A stretch of 8,068 nt of DNA. Origin: Eubacterium sp. (GTDB lineage Bacteria; Bacillota; Clostridia; Oscillospirales; Acutalibacteraceae). The notes below the pieces were generated by a model. The model did not search any database. It was not told the origin of the DNA and saw only the letters and a program-made list of their open reading frames with translations. Below, one piece after another: positions 1-6,773 of this stretch. A program made the position numbers and the translations under genes. Every line of letters begins with the position of its first letter. Within the stretch, counting starts at the first letter, position 1. The stretch covers positions 1 through 8,068 of the forward strand of contig JAIDJS010000025.1 in assembly GCA_029052085.1 (NCBI GenBank), given 5' to 3'.

Positions 1-2
1 TG

Positions 3-2261
3 CTTGAAGAGGATGAGCTGAATGTTCTTTTTGATAAAATCACAATTGACAACAGCGTTAAAACCTTAGATTCTTATTTTAATTCTTCAAAGAAAAAATC
101 AGAAAAAAAAGAAGAAAAGAAACAGAATAAAGAGGCTAAACCTAAAAAGCCTGCAACGGAAAAGGATAAAAAGCGTGAAAGTCAGGCCGCTATTCTTCAG
201 ATGGCAGAGCAGGCAGCAAAGCGTGCAGAGGAAAAGGCAAAGAAAAAAGCCAATCAGACCCCGCAGGCAAGAACAAAGGGAGAAACCCGCAGAATTGATA
301 CCCGCGTAAATACGGTTGATCTTGAAAAATACAATCAGAAGTATGAGGATATTGCCCCTGCTTCATCCATGGGCGATTATCAGAAAAAGCAAAAGCTGAA
401 TCAGAAATCAAAGCAGTACAGAAAAAAGAAGCCGCAGGGTATGCACGCACGTTCCAAAAAGGAAACAGAGCAGCAGCGCCTTGCCCGTATTGCTGAGCAG
501 AGAAAGAAGCAGCAGATTAAGATTCAGGTTCCGGATGAGATTACAGTAGGGGATCTTGCAAATCTTCTTCGTATGACGGCTACTGAGGTTATCAAAAAGC
601 TTATGGTGCTCGGTGTTATGGCAACCGTAAATGAAGTTATTGATTATGATACCGCCGAAATCGTTGCAACAGAGCTTGGTGCAAAGGTTGAAAAGCTGGT
701 TGAGGTAACGATTGAAGAGCGTATTATTGAGGAAGAGGTTGAGGATGATGAAAATGCAGTTACCCGTCCTCCTGTAGTATGCGTTATGGGCCATGTTGAC
801 CATGGTAAAACCTCTATTCTTGATGCTATCCGTGATACAGATGTCACTTCAACAGAAGCAGGCGGTATTACACAGGCAATCGGTGCTTATCAGGTTGAGG
901 TTAATGATCAGAAAATTACATTCCTTGATACACCCGGTCATGCTGCGTTTACAGCTATGCGTGCAAGGGGGGCGATGGCAACGGATGTTGCAGTGCTTGT
1001 TGTTGCTGCTGATGACGGTATTATGCCGCAGACCATTGAAGCCATAAACCATGCAAAGGCTGCTGAAATTGAAATTATCGTTGCCATTAATAAAATGGAT
1101 AAAGAGGGTGCAAATCCTGCTAGAATTATGGAGCAGCTTACGGAGCATAACCTTGTTCCTGAGGAATGGGGCGGAGATGTAATATGCGTTCCTGTTTCTG
1201 CAAAAACAAAAATGGGTATTGATAAGCTTCTTGAAACAATCGTTCTTGTATCTGAAATGGAAGAGCTTAAGGCAAATCCGAATCGTTCTGCAAAGGGTGT
1301 TGTTATTGAAGCGAAAATTGATAAGGGCAGAGGCCCTGTTGCAACCTTCCTTGTTCAGAATGGTACGCTTCATTCCGGCGATTATGTTGTTGCCGGTACA
1401 GCAGTAGGCCGTGTTCGTGCGATGACTGATTATAAGGGCAACAGAATTGACGAAGCTGGTCCGTCTGTTCCTGTTGAAATTATGGGTCTTGATGCTGCAC
1501 CTATGAGCGGTGATGAATTTAATGCTGTTTCAAATGAGCGCCTTGCAAAAGAGCTTGTTGAGCAGCGTAAGGCTCTTGCAAAAGAAGAGGAATTCAAGCT
1601 TTATCAGAAGGTTACACTTGATACGCTCTTCTCAACGATTGAAGACGGCGAAATGAAAGAGCTTAATATTATTGTTAAGGCTGATGTTCAGGGTTCTGTT
1701 GAAGCGGTTAAGCAGTCGCTTCTCAAGATTGAAAATGACGAGGTAAGGGTTAAGATTATTCATGGTGCGGTTGGCGCTGTTAATGATTCCGATGTTATGC
1801 TTGCCAATGCCTCAAATGCTATTATTGTTGCCTTTGCAACCGGTGTTGAGCAGATTGCGGCTGATAATGCCTCAAGAGATGGCATTGAAATCAAGCAGTA
1901 TGATATTATCTATGATGCAATAGAGGATATTGAATCCGCAATGCGTGGTATGCGCTCTGTTAAATACAGAAATGTGGATACCGGTACAGTTGAGGTTCGC
2001 GAGGTGTATACGCTTTCAAGCGTAGGTTCTATTGCAGGCTCGCTTGTTACAAGCGGTAATGTCCGCAGAAACGGAAAGGTTCGTGTTGTAAGAGACGGTA
2101 AGCAGCTTGCCGATACAGCAATTAAGAATCTTAAAAGATTTAAAGATGATGTGAAGGAAGTATCTTCGGGTTATGAATGCGGTATTTCTCTTGAAAATTG
2201 GGATGATATCAAGCCCGGCGATGTTCTTGAATGTTATATTGTTGAGGAATATAGAGATTAG
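3..2261 (+). CDS. infB: Translation initiation factor IF-2 (5' end outside window)
   Basis: IF-2 is the GTPase that brings initiator fMet-tRNA to the 30S subunit and promotes 50S joining in the cytoplasm. The frame is open from base 3, giving 752 residues. The first in-frame ATG (201) has no Shine-Dalgarno and lies inside a Lys/Glu-rich linker, so the true start is upstream. Visible in order are the tail of a first IF2_N domain (LEEDELNVLFDKI, 3-41), a charged linker (about 70-510), and a second IF2_N domain (about 522-690). The G domain follows, with G1 GHVDHGKT (789-812), G2 GGITQAIGA, G3 DTPGH (927-941), G4 NKMD (1089-1100) and G5 SAK (1197-1205). After it come domain II, the ADVQGSVEA domain III and the C-terminal fMet-tRNA-binding domain ending at 2261. 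All GTPase residues are intact. It heads the visible part of the operon; in related bacteria nusA and ylxR/ylxQ usually lie upstream. Confidence 0.97.
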   Translation, partial: LEEDELNVLFDKITIDNSVKTLDSYFNSSKKKSEKKEEKKQNKEAKPKKPATEKDKKRESQAAILQMAEQAAKRAEEKAKKKANQTPQARTKGETRRIDTRVNTVDLEKYNQKYEDIAPASSMGDYQKKQKLNQKSKQYRKKKPQGMHARSKKETEQQRLARIAEQRKKQQIKIQVPDEITVGDLANLLRMTATEVIKKLMVLGVMATVNEVIDYDTAEIVATELGAKVEKLVEVTIEERIIEEEVEDDENAVTRPPVVCVMGHVDHGKTSILDAIRDTDVTSTEAGGITQAIGAYQVEVNDQKITFLDTPGHAAFTAMRARGAMATDVAVLVVAADDGIMPQTIEAINHAKAAEIEIIVAINKMDKEGANPARIMEQLTEHNLVPEEWGGDVICVPVSAKTKMGIDKLLETIVLVSEMEELKANPNRSAKGVVIEAKIDKGRGPVATFLVQNGTLHSGDYVVAGTAVGRVRAMTDYKGNRIDEAGPSVPVEIMGLDAAPMSGDEFNAVSNERLAKELVEQRKALAKEEEFKLYQKVTLDTLFSTIEDGEMKELNIIVKADVQGSVEAVKQSLLKIENDEVRVKIIHGAVGAVNDSDVMLANASNAIIVAFATGVEQIAADNASRDGIEIKQYDIIYDAIEDIESAMRGMRSVKYRNVDTGTVEVREVYTLSSVGSIAGSLVTSGNVRRNGKVRVVRDGKQLADTAIKNLKRFKDDVKEVSSGYECGISLENWDDIKPGDVLECYIVEEYRD

Positions 2262-2288
2262 TGTGCAGATTCACACGGAATCATTTAT

Positions 2289-2296
2289 AAGAAAGG
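2289..2296 (+). promoter_or_regulatory. Ribosome binding site of rbfA, long spacing
   Basis: AAGAAAGG is the only purine-rich Shine-Dalgarno candidate before rbfA. It lies 14 nt from the ATG at 2311, longer than the usual 5-10. No nearer start is possible, because the rbfA frame has a TGA at 2302-2304 and only ATT and AAT between it and the ATG. The GTG at 2301 belongs to another frame and stops after one codon. Confidence 0.5.
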
Positions 2297-2310
2297 CTAT
2301 GTGAATTAAT

Positions 2311-2661
2311 ATGGCAGGATTTCATATTGATAGAATTTCAGAGGATATAAAGCGTGAAATTATTTCCTTAATGCGGGAACTTAAGGATCCTCGTGTTGCA
2401 GGAAAAATGCTTACGGTTGTTAACGTAACGGTATCCAATGATTTAAGCTATGCCAAAGTATATATAAGCGCAATGAGCGGAATTGAGGAAGCAAAAACAG
2501 CCTGTAAGGGGCTTGCTTCTGCTCAGGGGTATATCCGCCGTGCGCTTGGTAATAATCTTCACTTAAGAAAAGCTCCTGAATTAACCTTTGTTGCTGATGA
2601 TTCAATCGAAAAGGGTATGGAGATTTTCGAGAAATTAAAGGATGCGTCAAATGAGAATTGA
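2311..2661 (+). CDS. rbfA: 30S ribosome-binding factor A
   Basis: RbfA is a small KH-fold protein that binds the maturing 30S subunit, helps process the 5' end of 16S rRNA and is needed for growth in the cold. The 116-residue product has the usual family length. It shows the family pattern: an N-terminal helix (DRISEDIKREIISLMREL), KDPRV, the strand YAKVYISAMSG, then QGYIRRALGNNLHLRKAPELTFVADDS in two adjoining blocks, with the RxxPELxFxxDxS signature. The ATG at 2311 is the only possible start in the frame. It sits 49 nt after infB, its usual operon neighbour, and its last codons overlap the start of the following nrnA-like gene. This call rests on sequence pattern and strong synteny. Confidence 0.95.
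   Translation: MAGFHIDRISEDIKREIISLMRELKDPRVAGKMLTVVNVTVSNDLSYAKVYISAMSGIEEAKTACKGLASAQGYIRRALGNNLHLRKAPELTFVADDSIEKGMEIFEKLKDASNEN
2637..2641 (+). promoter_or_regulatory. Ribosome binding site that places the nrnA start at 2651
   Basis: AAAGG ends immediately before the ATG at 2642, leaving no spacer, so that ATG is an unlikely start. The next in-frame ATG at 2651 has a 9-nt spacer from the same motif, which is normal. The site lies inside the rbfA coding region, so translation of the two genes is probably coupled. Confidence 0.6.
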
Positions 2662-3595
2662 TGTTAAAAAATGTGCGGCTCTTTTGAAGGAACAGGATAA
2701 TATTCTTATTCTTACTCATTCCCACCCTGACGGAGATACTTTAGGGTGCGGCTTCGGGCTTTGCCGTGCACTGATTAAAATGGGTAAAAAAGCAAGGGTA
2801 ATCAATGCTGATGAAATTCCCGCAAAATATCGTTATCTTTATGATGGTATGCCTTGTTTGGATTTTAAAGAGAATTATATTGCAGCAGTTGATGTTGCAA
2901 CGGAAAATCTTTTAGGCAGCCTTGCAGATGTCTACAGCGGAAGAATTAATCTTTGCATTGATCATCACGGAACAAATACGGAATATGCCGAAAATCTTTA
3001 TCTGCGCGAAACCGCATCAGCGTGTGAACTGGTTTATGAGGTTATAACAGAGCTTGGTGTAACGATAGATAAGGATATTGCAAATTGCCTTTTTACAGGT
3101 ATTTCAACGGATACAGGCTGCTTCCGTTATGCGTCTGTAACGGCTTCAACCTTTCGTATTGCCGCTGATCTTTTAGAATGCGGTGCAGATAACGGCTATG
3201 TGAACAGAGTTATGTTTGAAACCAAAACAAAAACATATGCCCGTTTGGAAAGGCTGGCTATTGACAGTATGAGGCTGTATTGCAATGATAAGGTTGCAAT
3301 CATGAAGGTTACGCAGGAAATGTATAAGGATTCCGGCTCTAATGAGCAGGAAACAGAGGCTCTTGCTCCGTTGACAAGGCAGGTAGAGGGTGTTGAAATC
3401 GGTATTACCATCCGTGAAAAGCCTGATGGAACCTGCAAGGCATCTTTCAGAACCTTTGAAACCGTGAATGCTGCCGAGCTTGCTAAGTTTTTCGGCGGCG
3501 GCGGTCATCCGCAGGCTGCAGCCTGCAGGCTTGATTGCTCTGTTGATGAGGCAGTTGCACGTATTGTTCAGAAATGCGGAGAGCTTGTTGAATGA
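2651..3595 (+). CDS. nrnA: DHH/DHHA1 family phosphoesterase, NrnA-like (oligoribonuclease / pAp phosphatase)
   Basis: This cytoplasmic, metal-dependent phosphoesterase is of the type that in Bacillus degrades 2-5 nt RNAs (nanoRNase) and dephosphorylates 3'-phosphoadenosine 5'-phosphate. From the preferred ATG at 2651 it has 314 residues, normal for NrnA; an in-frame ATG at 2642 would add MRQ. Metal-binding motifs are visible: HSHPDGD (residues 23-29), the Asp of AAVDVAT, the DHH signature DHHGTN (104-109) and DTGCFRYAS. The C-terminal DHHA1 domain carries GGGGHPQAA (282-290), which binds the substrate. It overlaps rbfA by 11 nt and truB by 4 nt. Family and metal site are clear. Whether RNA ends, pAp or a cyclic dinucleotide breakdown product (pApA, as for GdpP/PDE2-type relatives) is the main substrate cannot be read from sequence, though the soluble two-domain layout favours NrnA. 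Confidence 0.9.
   Translation: MRIDVKKCAALLKEQDNILILTHSHPDGDTLGCGFGLCRALIKMGKKARVINADEIPAKYRYLYDGMPCLDFKENYIAAVDVATENLLGSLADVYSGRINLCIDHHGTNTEYAENLYLRETASACELVYEVITELGVTIDKDIANCLFTGISTDTGCFRYASVTASTFRIAADLLECGADNGYVNRVMFETKTKTYARLERLAIDSMRLYCNDKVAIMKVTQEMYKDSGSNEQETEALAPLTRQVEGVEIGITIREKPDGTCKASFRTFETVNAAELAKFFGGGGHPQAAACRLDCSVDEAVARIVQKCGELVE
3578..3583 (+). promoter_or_regulatory. Ribosome binding site of truB
   Basis: GGAGAG stands 8 nt before the truB ATG at 3592, inside the end of the nrnA-like gene. It is the strongest Shine-Dalgarno in the plus-strand operon and supports the ATGA overlap start. Confidence 0.65.
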
Positions 3596-4482
3596 ACGGA
3601 ATTATCTGTATTAATAAAAAACAGAATATAACCTCCTTTGGCGTCTGTGCAAAGCTTCGCGGAATATTGAGAGAGAAAAAGATTGGTCATACAGGCACGC
3701 TTGATCCTATGGCAGAGGGTGTTTTGCCTGTTATGATAGGCGGTGCAACGCGATTTCTTGATTTTCTTCCTGAAAGCGATAAGGGCTACCGTGCCTCGTT
3801 TGTTCTGGGAAAAACTACGGATACGCTTGATATTTCAGGAAATGTTACATCTGAGTATGCGATTAATGCTTCCGAAAGCGATGTTCTGAATACGCTGAAT
3901 TTTTTCAGAGGAAAGATTATGCAGACGCCCCCTATGTATTCTGCTGTTTCGGTAAACGGAAAACGGCTTTATGAGCTGGCAAGGCAGGGTGTAGAGGTTG
4001 AACGTAAGGAACGGGAAGTTGAGATAAAAAAGCTGGAGCTTGTCGGAAATACGAACGGCGAGTATGTGATTGATGTTTTTTGCTCCAAGGGTACGTATAT
4101 TCGTTCTCTTATTGATGATATAGGGCGAAAGCTTGGCTGCGGTGCGGTTATGACCTCTCTTGTAAGAACAAGTGCAATGGGTTTTTCACTGGAAAGCTGC
4201 ATTACTCTTGATGAACTGCAGAGAAGAAAGGATGAAAATGTCGGCTTTGATGACATTCTTCTGCCGCTTGATCAGGCACTTTCGGCTTATGATAAGATAA
4301 CGGTTTCTCCGGCTCAGAGTGTTCGTTTTAAAAACGGAGGCTCTCTTGATTTGGCAAGAATAAAAAAACAATTAAGCAATGAAGCGATTTACAGAGTATA
4401 TAATCCGGAAGATGCGTTTCTTGGGTTAGGGCAGGCTGTAAATGAAGAACTTATAATTAAACGAATCTATACAGAAAAATAA
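3592..4482 (+). CDS. truB: tRNA pseudouridine(55) synthase TruB
   Basis: TruB converts U55 in the T-loop of nearly all elongator tRNAs to pseudouridine and also acts as a tRNA folding chaperone. The product of 296 residues is of usual length. The N-terminal block NGIICINKKQNITSF and the catalytic loop GHTGTLDPMAEGVLPV are present, with the nucleophile at Asp38, the same position as in the E. coli enzyme. Further family signatures are KGYRASFVLGKTTDTLD, MQTPPMYSAVSVNGKRLYE (which contacts the flipped-out base) and SKGTYIRSLIDDIG with its conserved Arg. A C-terminal domain follows (about residues 235-296). The start overlaps the previous stop as ATGA and has a good GGAGAG. The stop is 3 nt before ribF. 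Nothing in it looks degenerate. Confidence 0.96.
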   Translation: MNGIICINKKQNITSFGVCAKLRGILREKKIGHTGTLDPMAEGVLPVMIGGATRFLDFLPESDKGYRASFVLGKTTDTLDISGNVTSEYAINASESDVLNTLNFFRGKIMQTPPMYSAVSVNGKRLYELARQGVEVERKEREVEIKKLELVGNTNGEYVIDVFCSKGTYIRSLIDDIGRKLGCGAVMTSLVRTSAMGFSLESCITLDELQRRKDENVGFDDILLPLDQALSAYDKITVSPAQSVRFKNGGSLDLARIKKQLSNEAIYRVYNPEDAFLGLGQAVNEELIIKRIYTEK

Positions 4483-4485
4483 ATT

Positions 4486-5301
4486 ATGAATAATTATGAT
4501 TATAAAAACAGAAAAGCGGTTGCAATAGGCGATTTTGACGGTATGCACCTAGCGCATAAAACGGTTGTTACGGGTGCTGAAAATACGGTTATTTATTGTG
4601 TAAACAATAAATTTTCTCTTTTGCAGAAAAGTATTTTTGAAAAGCGTTATCCTAATGCTGTTTTTGCTGATTTTGATGAAATAAAAAATCTTTCGGGTGA
4701 GGAATTTATTGAAAAAATCATTGTAGAAAAATTTGGGGCAAAGGCAGTTTTGTGCGGATTTAATTTCCGCTTCGGAAAAAATGCGTCCTGGTCTGCTCTT
4801 GATATGAGAAAATATCTTGAAAAAAAGGATGTCTGGGTTCGTATTCTTGAGGCTCAGGAATTTGAAAATCTGCCTATCAGCTCAACCAGAATCAGAAAAG
4901 CAGTTGAAGAGGGCAGAATAAGATATGCCAATGAAATGCTTGGCTATCATTTTACATTTGAAAGTGAAGTTATAGAGGGCGATAAAAGAGGCAGAACGGT
5001 TGGATTTCCAACCATTAATCAGCATTTGCCAGATGGGCTTATTGTGCCTAAATTCGGCGTTTATGAAAGCCGTACCATGATTGATGGTGTTACATATAAA
5101 TCCTTTACCAATATCGGTATGCGCCCAACATGGAGAGTTGAAAAGGCACTGTCGGAAACGCATATTTTTGATTTCAGCGGCGATTTATACGGCAAAACGG
5201 TGGCTGTTGAGCTTATTGATTATCTTCGCCCTGAAAAAACATTTAAGGATGTTAATGAACTGAGGGAACAGCTTGATTATGACAAAAGCAGTATTGTTTG
5301 A
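4486..5301 (+). CDS. ribF: RibF-like riboflavin kinase / FMN adenylyltransferase, short and divergent N-terminal half
   Basis: RibF phosphorylates riboflavin to FMN (C-terminal domain) and adenylates FMN to FAD (N-terminal domain). The kinase half looks intact: EGDKRGRTVGFPTIN (about residues 164-178, with the nucleotide-binding FPTxN), GVYESR, TNIGMRPT, SETHIFDF with the likely catalytic Glu224, DLYG and LRPEKTF. The adenylyltransferase half has GDFDG, GFNFRFG (91-97) and ISSTRIRK (131-138). However, the nucleotidyltransferase HxGH reads HLAH (21-24), and only 66 residues separate it from GFNFRFG, against about 90 in typical RibF as I recall it. The usual FxPxP stretch is not recognisable. 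At 271 residues it is shorter than the common ~310. No clear Shine-Dalgarno precedes the ATG; the truB stop is 3 nt upstream, so coupling by reinitiation is likely. Kinase activity is probable, but FAD synthesis is uncertain. Confidence 0.9.
   Translation: MNNYDYKNRKAVAIGDFDGMHLAHKTVVTGAENTVIYCVNNKFSLLQKSIFEKRYPNAVFADFDEIKNLSGEEFIEKIIVEKFGAKAVLCGFNFRFGKNASWSALDMRKYLEKKDVWVRILEAQEFENLPISSTRIRKAVEEGRIRYANEMLGYHFTFESEVIEGDKRGRTVGFPTINQHLPDGLIVPKFGVYESRTMIDGVTYKSFTNIGMRPTWRVEKALSETHIFDFSGDLYGKTVAVELIDYLRPEKTFKDVNELREQLDYDKSSIV
5262..5267 (+). promoter_or_regulatory. Ribosome binding site of the HAD gene, leaves two possible starts
   Basis: GAGGGA within the end of ribF is the Shine-Dalgarno candidate. 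It is 5 nt from an in-frame TTG at 5273 and 11 nt from the ATG at 5279. Spacing favours the TTG. Codon identity, and the fact that HAD proteins commonly begin a few residues before the first catalytic Asp, favour the ATG. The difference is two residues. Confidence 0.45.
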
Positions 5302-5941
5302 TTTTGATGAAACTTTGCAGGACAGAACTGCGGCATTTGAAAAATATATGGATGCCTTTATGGATGAATTTCTGCCTGATTTATCGGAAGAAGAAAAGAA
5401 TAGAAGAAAAAAAGATATGGTTGAAACGGGTAATGGCGGCTATGTGAACAGAGAAGGATGGTATCAAAGCCTTATTGAGCTGTGGGGCTGGAAGAATTCT
5501 CCGTCGAAAACGGTTCTTGCCAATCATTATGATGAAAATTTCGGCTATTATAATGTTGTGTTTCCTGATTCTGTTCCACTTTTAAAGGAGCTTAGAAGAA
5601 TGGGAATGAAAACCGGTGTTATAACGAACGGACCATCTGTTCTGCAGAATCGAAAAATGAGCGAAAGCGGTCTTATGCCGTATTGTGATATCGTTGTTGT
5701 TTCGGGAGATTTGCCCTTTGCAAAGCCAAGTTCCGAAATTTTCAGATACACTGCCGAGAAGCTTGGTCTTGATACAGCAGATTGCGTTTATGTAGGAGAT
5801 CATCCGGTTAATGATATAGAGGGTGCCTTGTCCTCAGGAATGAAAGCAATCAGAATGAATTGGGGCTGGTTTGAAAATCAGCAGCTCAGAGACGATGTTC
5901 CGACTATTGATAGAATTTATGATGTTTTGAAATGTATATAA
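5279..5941 (+). CDS. HAD-superfamily hydrolase (subfamily IA-type phosphatase), substrate unknown
   Basis: A soluble haloacid-dehalogenase-fold phosphatase of 220 residues from the ATG at 5279; a TTG at 5273 would add two residues. All four catalytic motifs are visible. Motif I is DFDET (nucleophile Asp8, acid/base Asp10), motif II is VITNG (Thr116), motif III is Lys149 in AKPS, and motif IV is GDHPVND (Asp174, Asp179). Residues 15-95 between motifs I and II form a helical cap, as in subfamily IA enzymes. The DxDET form, with Glu instead of Gly, occurs in YjjG- and NANP-type nucleotide or sugar phosphatases. It overlaps ribF by 23 nt and is the last gene before a terminator, so it is co-transcribed and probably coupled to ribF. 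That context allows an FMN or riboflavin-precursor phosphatase, but it is a guess. Nucleotide housekeeping or phosphoglycolate hydrolysis are equally possible. Confidence 0.85.
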   Translation: MTKAVLFDFDETLQDRTAAFEKYMDAFMDEFLPDLSEEEKNRRKKDMVETGNGGYVNREGWYQSLIELWGWKNSPSKTVLANHYDENFGYYNVVFPDSVPLLKELRRMGMKTGVITNGPSVLQNRKMSESGLMPYCDIVVVSGDLPFAKPSSEIFRYTAEKLGLDTADCVYVGDHPVNDIEGALSSGMKAIRMNWGWFENQQLRDDVPTIDRIYDVLKCI

Positions 5942-5974
5942 AAAGTACCTGTGAAATTTCACAGGTACTTTTTT
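5941..5974 (+). terminator. Intrinsic terminator, symmetric and probably bidirectional
   Basis: Bases 5941-5956 and 5957-5972 are perfect reverse complements, giving a 32-bp palindrome. As RNA it folds into a strong GUACCUGUGA / UCACAGGUAC stem with a small A/U loop. It is followed by T6 (5969-5974) on the plus strand and preceded by A5 (5940-5944), which gives a U-run on the minus-strand transcript. It begins at the last base of the HAD stop codon and lies 77 nt beyond the response-regulator stop. It can therefore end both convergent transcripts. Confidence 0.9.
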
Positions 5975-6048
5975 AATATCATATTTATTATATTTGTAAT
6001 CCAAGAACATGAAAGTTAAACACAGGAATAATCTGTTTCTCAATCGGA
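5975..6048. other. Short AT-rich convergent intergenic spacer
   Basis: This 74-nt spacer between the terminator and the response-regulator stop is AT-rich and holds no credible ORF, tRNA or promoter. The only structure seen is a weak AT-rich inverted repeat (6027-6035 with 6045-6053) that runs into the regulator's stop codon and has no U-run after it. Confidence 0.5.
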
Positions 6049-6753
6049 TTATTTGTTGAAACGATAGCCCTTTCCCCAAACGGTGTGAATATAATCAAGC
6101 CTGTCGTTTACTTCCTTTATTTTATCGCGTATTCTGTTTACATGAACAGTTACGGTTGAGGTTTCGCCGATAGAGTCATATTGCCATATTTTATTGAAAA
6201 GCTCTTCCTTGCTGTAAACCGTATCAGGGCTGGCAGCAAGAAAATGGAGTAAATCAAATTCTTTGTTTGTAAGTATGATTTCTGTTTCGCCAACATATGC
6301 TCTGCGTGCTTTTCCGTCCAGCTTCAAGCTGTCTATTTCTATAAGTTCTGCACTCTGCTCTTTTTCTTTCGGTGCGTTTTTGGCTGTTAACCGCTGATAT
6401 CGGCTGATGTGTGCAATAACTCTTGCAACAAGCTCGCTGGGCGAAAATGGCTTAACAATATAATCATCAGCTCCATAGCCAAGGCCCTTGATTTTGTCAA
6501 GGTCTTCTTTTTTTGCACTTACAAGCAGGATGGGGATATCAATAACATCGCGGATTCTTCTGCAGATTTCCAATCCGTCTATTCCCGGAAGCATAATATC
6601 AAGCAAAATCAAATCGAAATTTTCATTTAATGCAAGCTGCAATCCGTCTGTTCCGTTGCTTGCGGTTTTAACAGAAAAGGAATTTGCTTCAAGATAATCC
6701 TTCTCAAGTGTCTGAATGTTTAAATCATCCTCAATAATTAAAATCTTTTTCAT
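6049..6753 (-). CDS. Two-component response regulator, OmpR/PhoB family
   Basis: A DNA-binding transcription regulator of 234 residues, usual for the family. The receiver domain (residues 2-115) has the acidic pocket EDD (8-10), phospho-acceptor Asp52 in LLDIMLPG, the switch Ser79 in VSAK and Lys101 in VKPF. A charged linker (about 116-133) leads to a winged-helix domain (about 136-234). That domain shows LTNKEFDLLHFLA, the recognition helix TSTVTVHVNRIRDKI, and the wing YIHTVWGKGYRF. The start is supported by AGGAGA (6756-6761) close to the ATG and by AAAGGA (6765-6770) 11 nt from it. It lies 20 nt after the kinase gene on the same strand and is its likely phosphorylation partner. All key residues are intact. 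Target genes and signal cannot be read here, and no operator-like repeats were seen in the window. Confidence 0.95.
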   Translation of the reverse strand: MKKILIIEDDLNIQTLEKDYLEANSFSVKTASNGTDGLQLALNENFDLILLDIMLPGIDGLEICRRIRDVIDIPILLVSAKKEDLDKIKGLGYGADDYIVKPFSPSELVARVIAHISRYQRLTAKNAPKEKEQSAELIEIDSLKLDGKARRAYVGETEIILTNKEFDLLHFLAASPDTVYSKEELFNKIWQYDSIGETSTVTVHVNRIRDKIKEVNDRLDYIHTVWGKGYRFNK

Positions 6754-6755
6754 AG

Positions 6756-6770
6756 TCTCCTGTGTCCTTT
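6756..6770 (-). promoter_or_regulatory. Ribosome binding region of the response regulator
   Basis: Read on the minus strand this is AAAGGACACAGGAGA followed by CT and the ATG. AGGAGA is strong but sits only 2 nt from the start. AAAGGA is 11 nt away. Both lie in the 20-nt gap after the kinase stop, consistent with one kinase-regulator transcript. Confidence 0.6.
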
Positions 6771-6773
6771 CAG

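Noticed and set aside
60..200. A-rich, lysine-rich stretch that might look like low-complexity or repeat DNA
   Set aside because: It encodes the charged linker normally found between the IF2_N domains of IF-2, so it is ordinary coding sequence.
408..803. Long minus-strand open frame (131 codons) antisense to infB
   Set aside because: It lies wholly inside the conserved IF-2 coding region, has low-complexity Asn/Leu-rich content typical of antisense frames, and has no recognisable domain.
849..1373. Minus-strand open frame of 174 codons opposite the IF-2 G domain
   Set aside because: It is a shadow of the GTPase coding sequence. The composition is rich in Asn, Cys and Arg with no motif, while the plus frame is clearly real.
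2261..2276. GTGTG/CACAC inverted repeat just after the infB stop
   Set aside because: The stem is only 5 bp with no U-run, and rbfA follows within 35 nt in the same operon. It is too weak to call a terminator or attenuator.
6027..6053. AT-rich inverted repeat overlapping the response-regulator stop codon
   Set aside because: It has seven A/T-dominated pairs and a mismatch, with no U-run on the minus-strand transcript. The 5941-5974 hairpin is a far better terminator.
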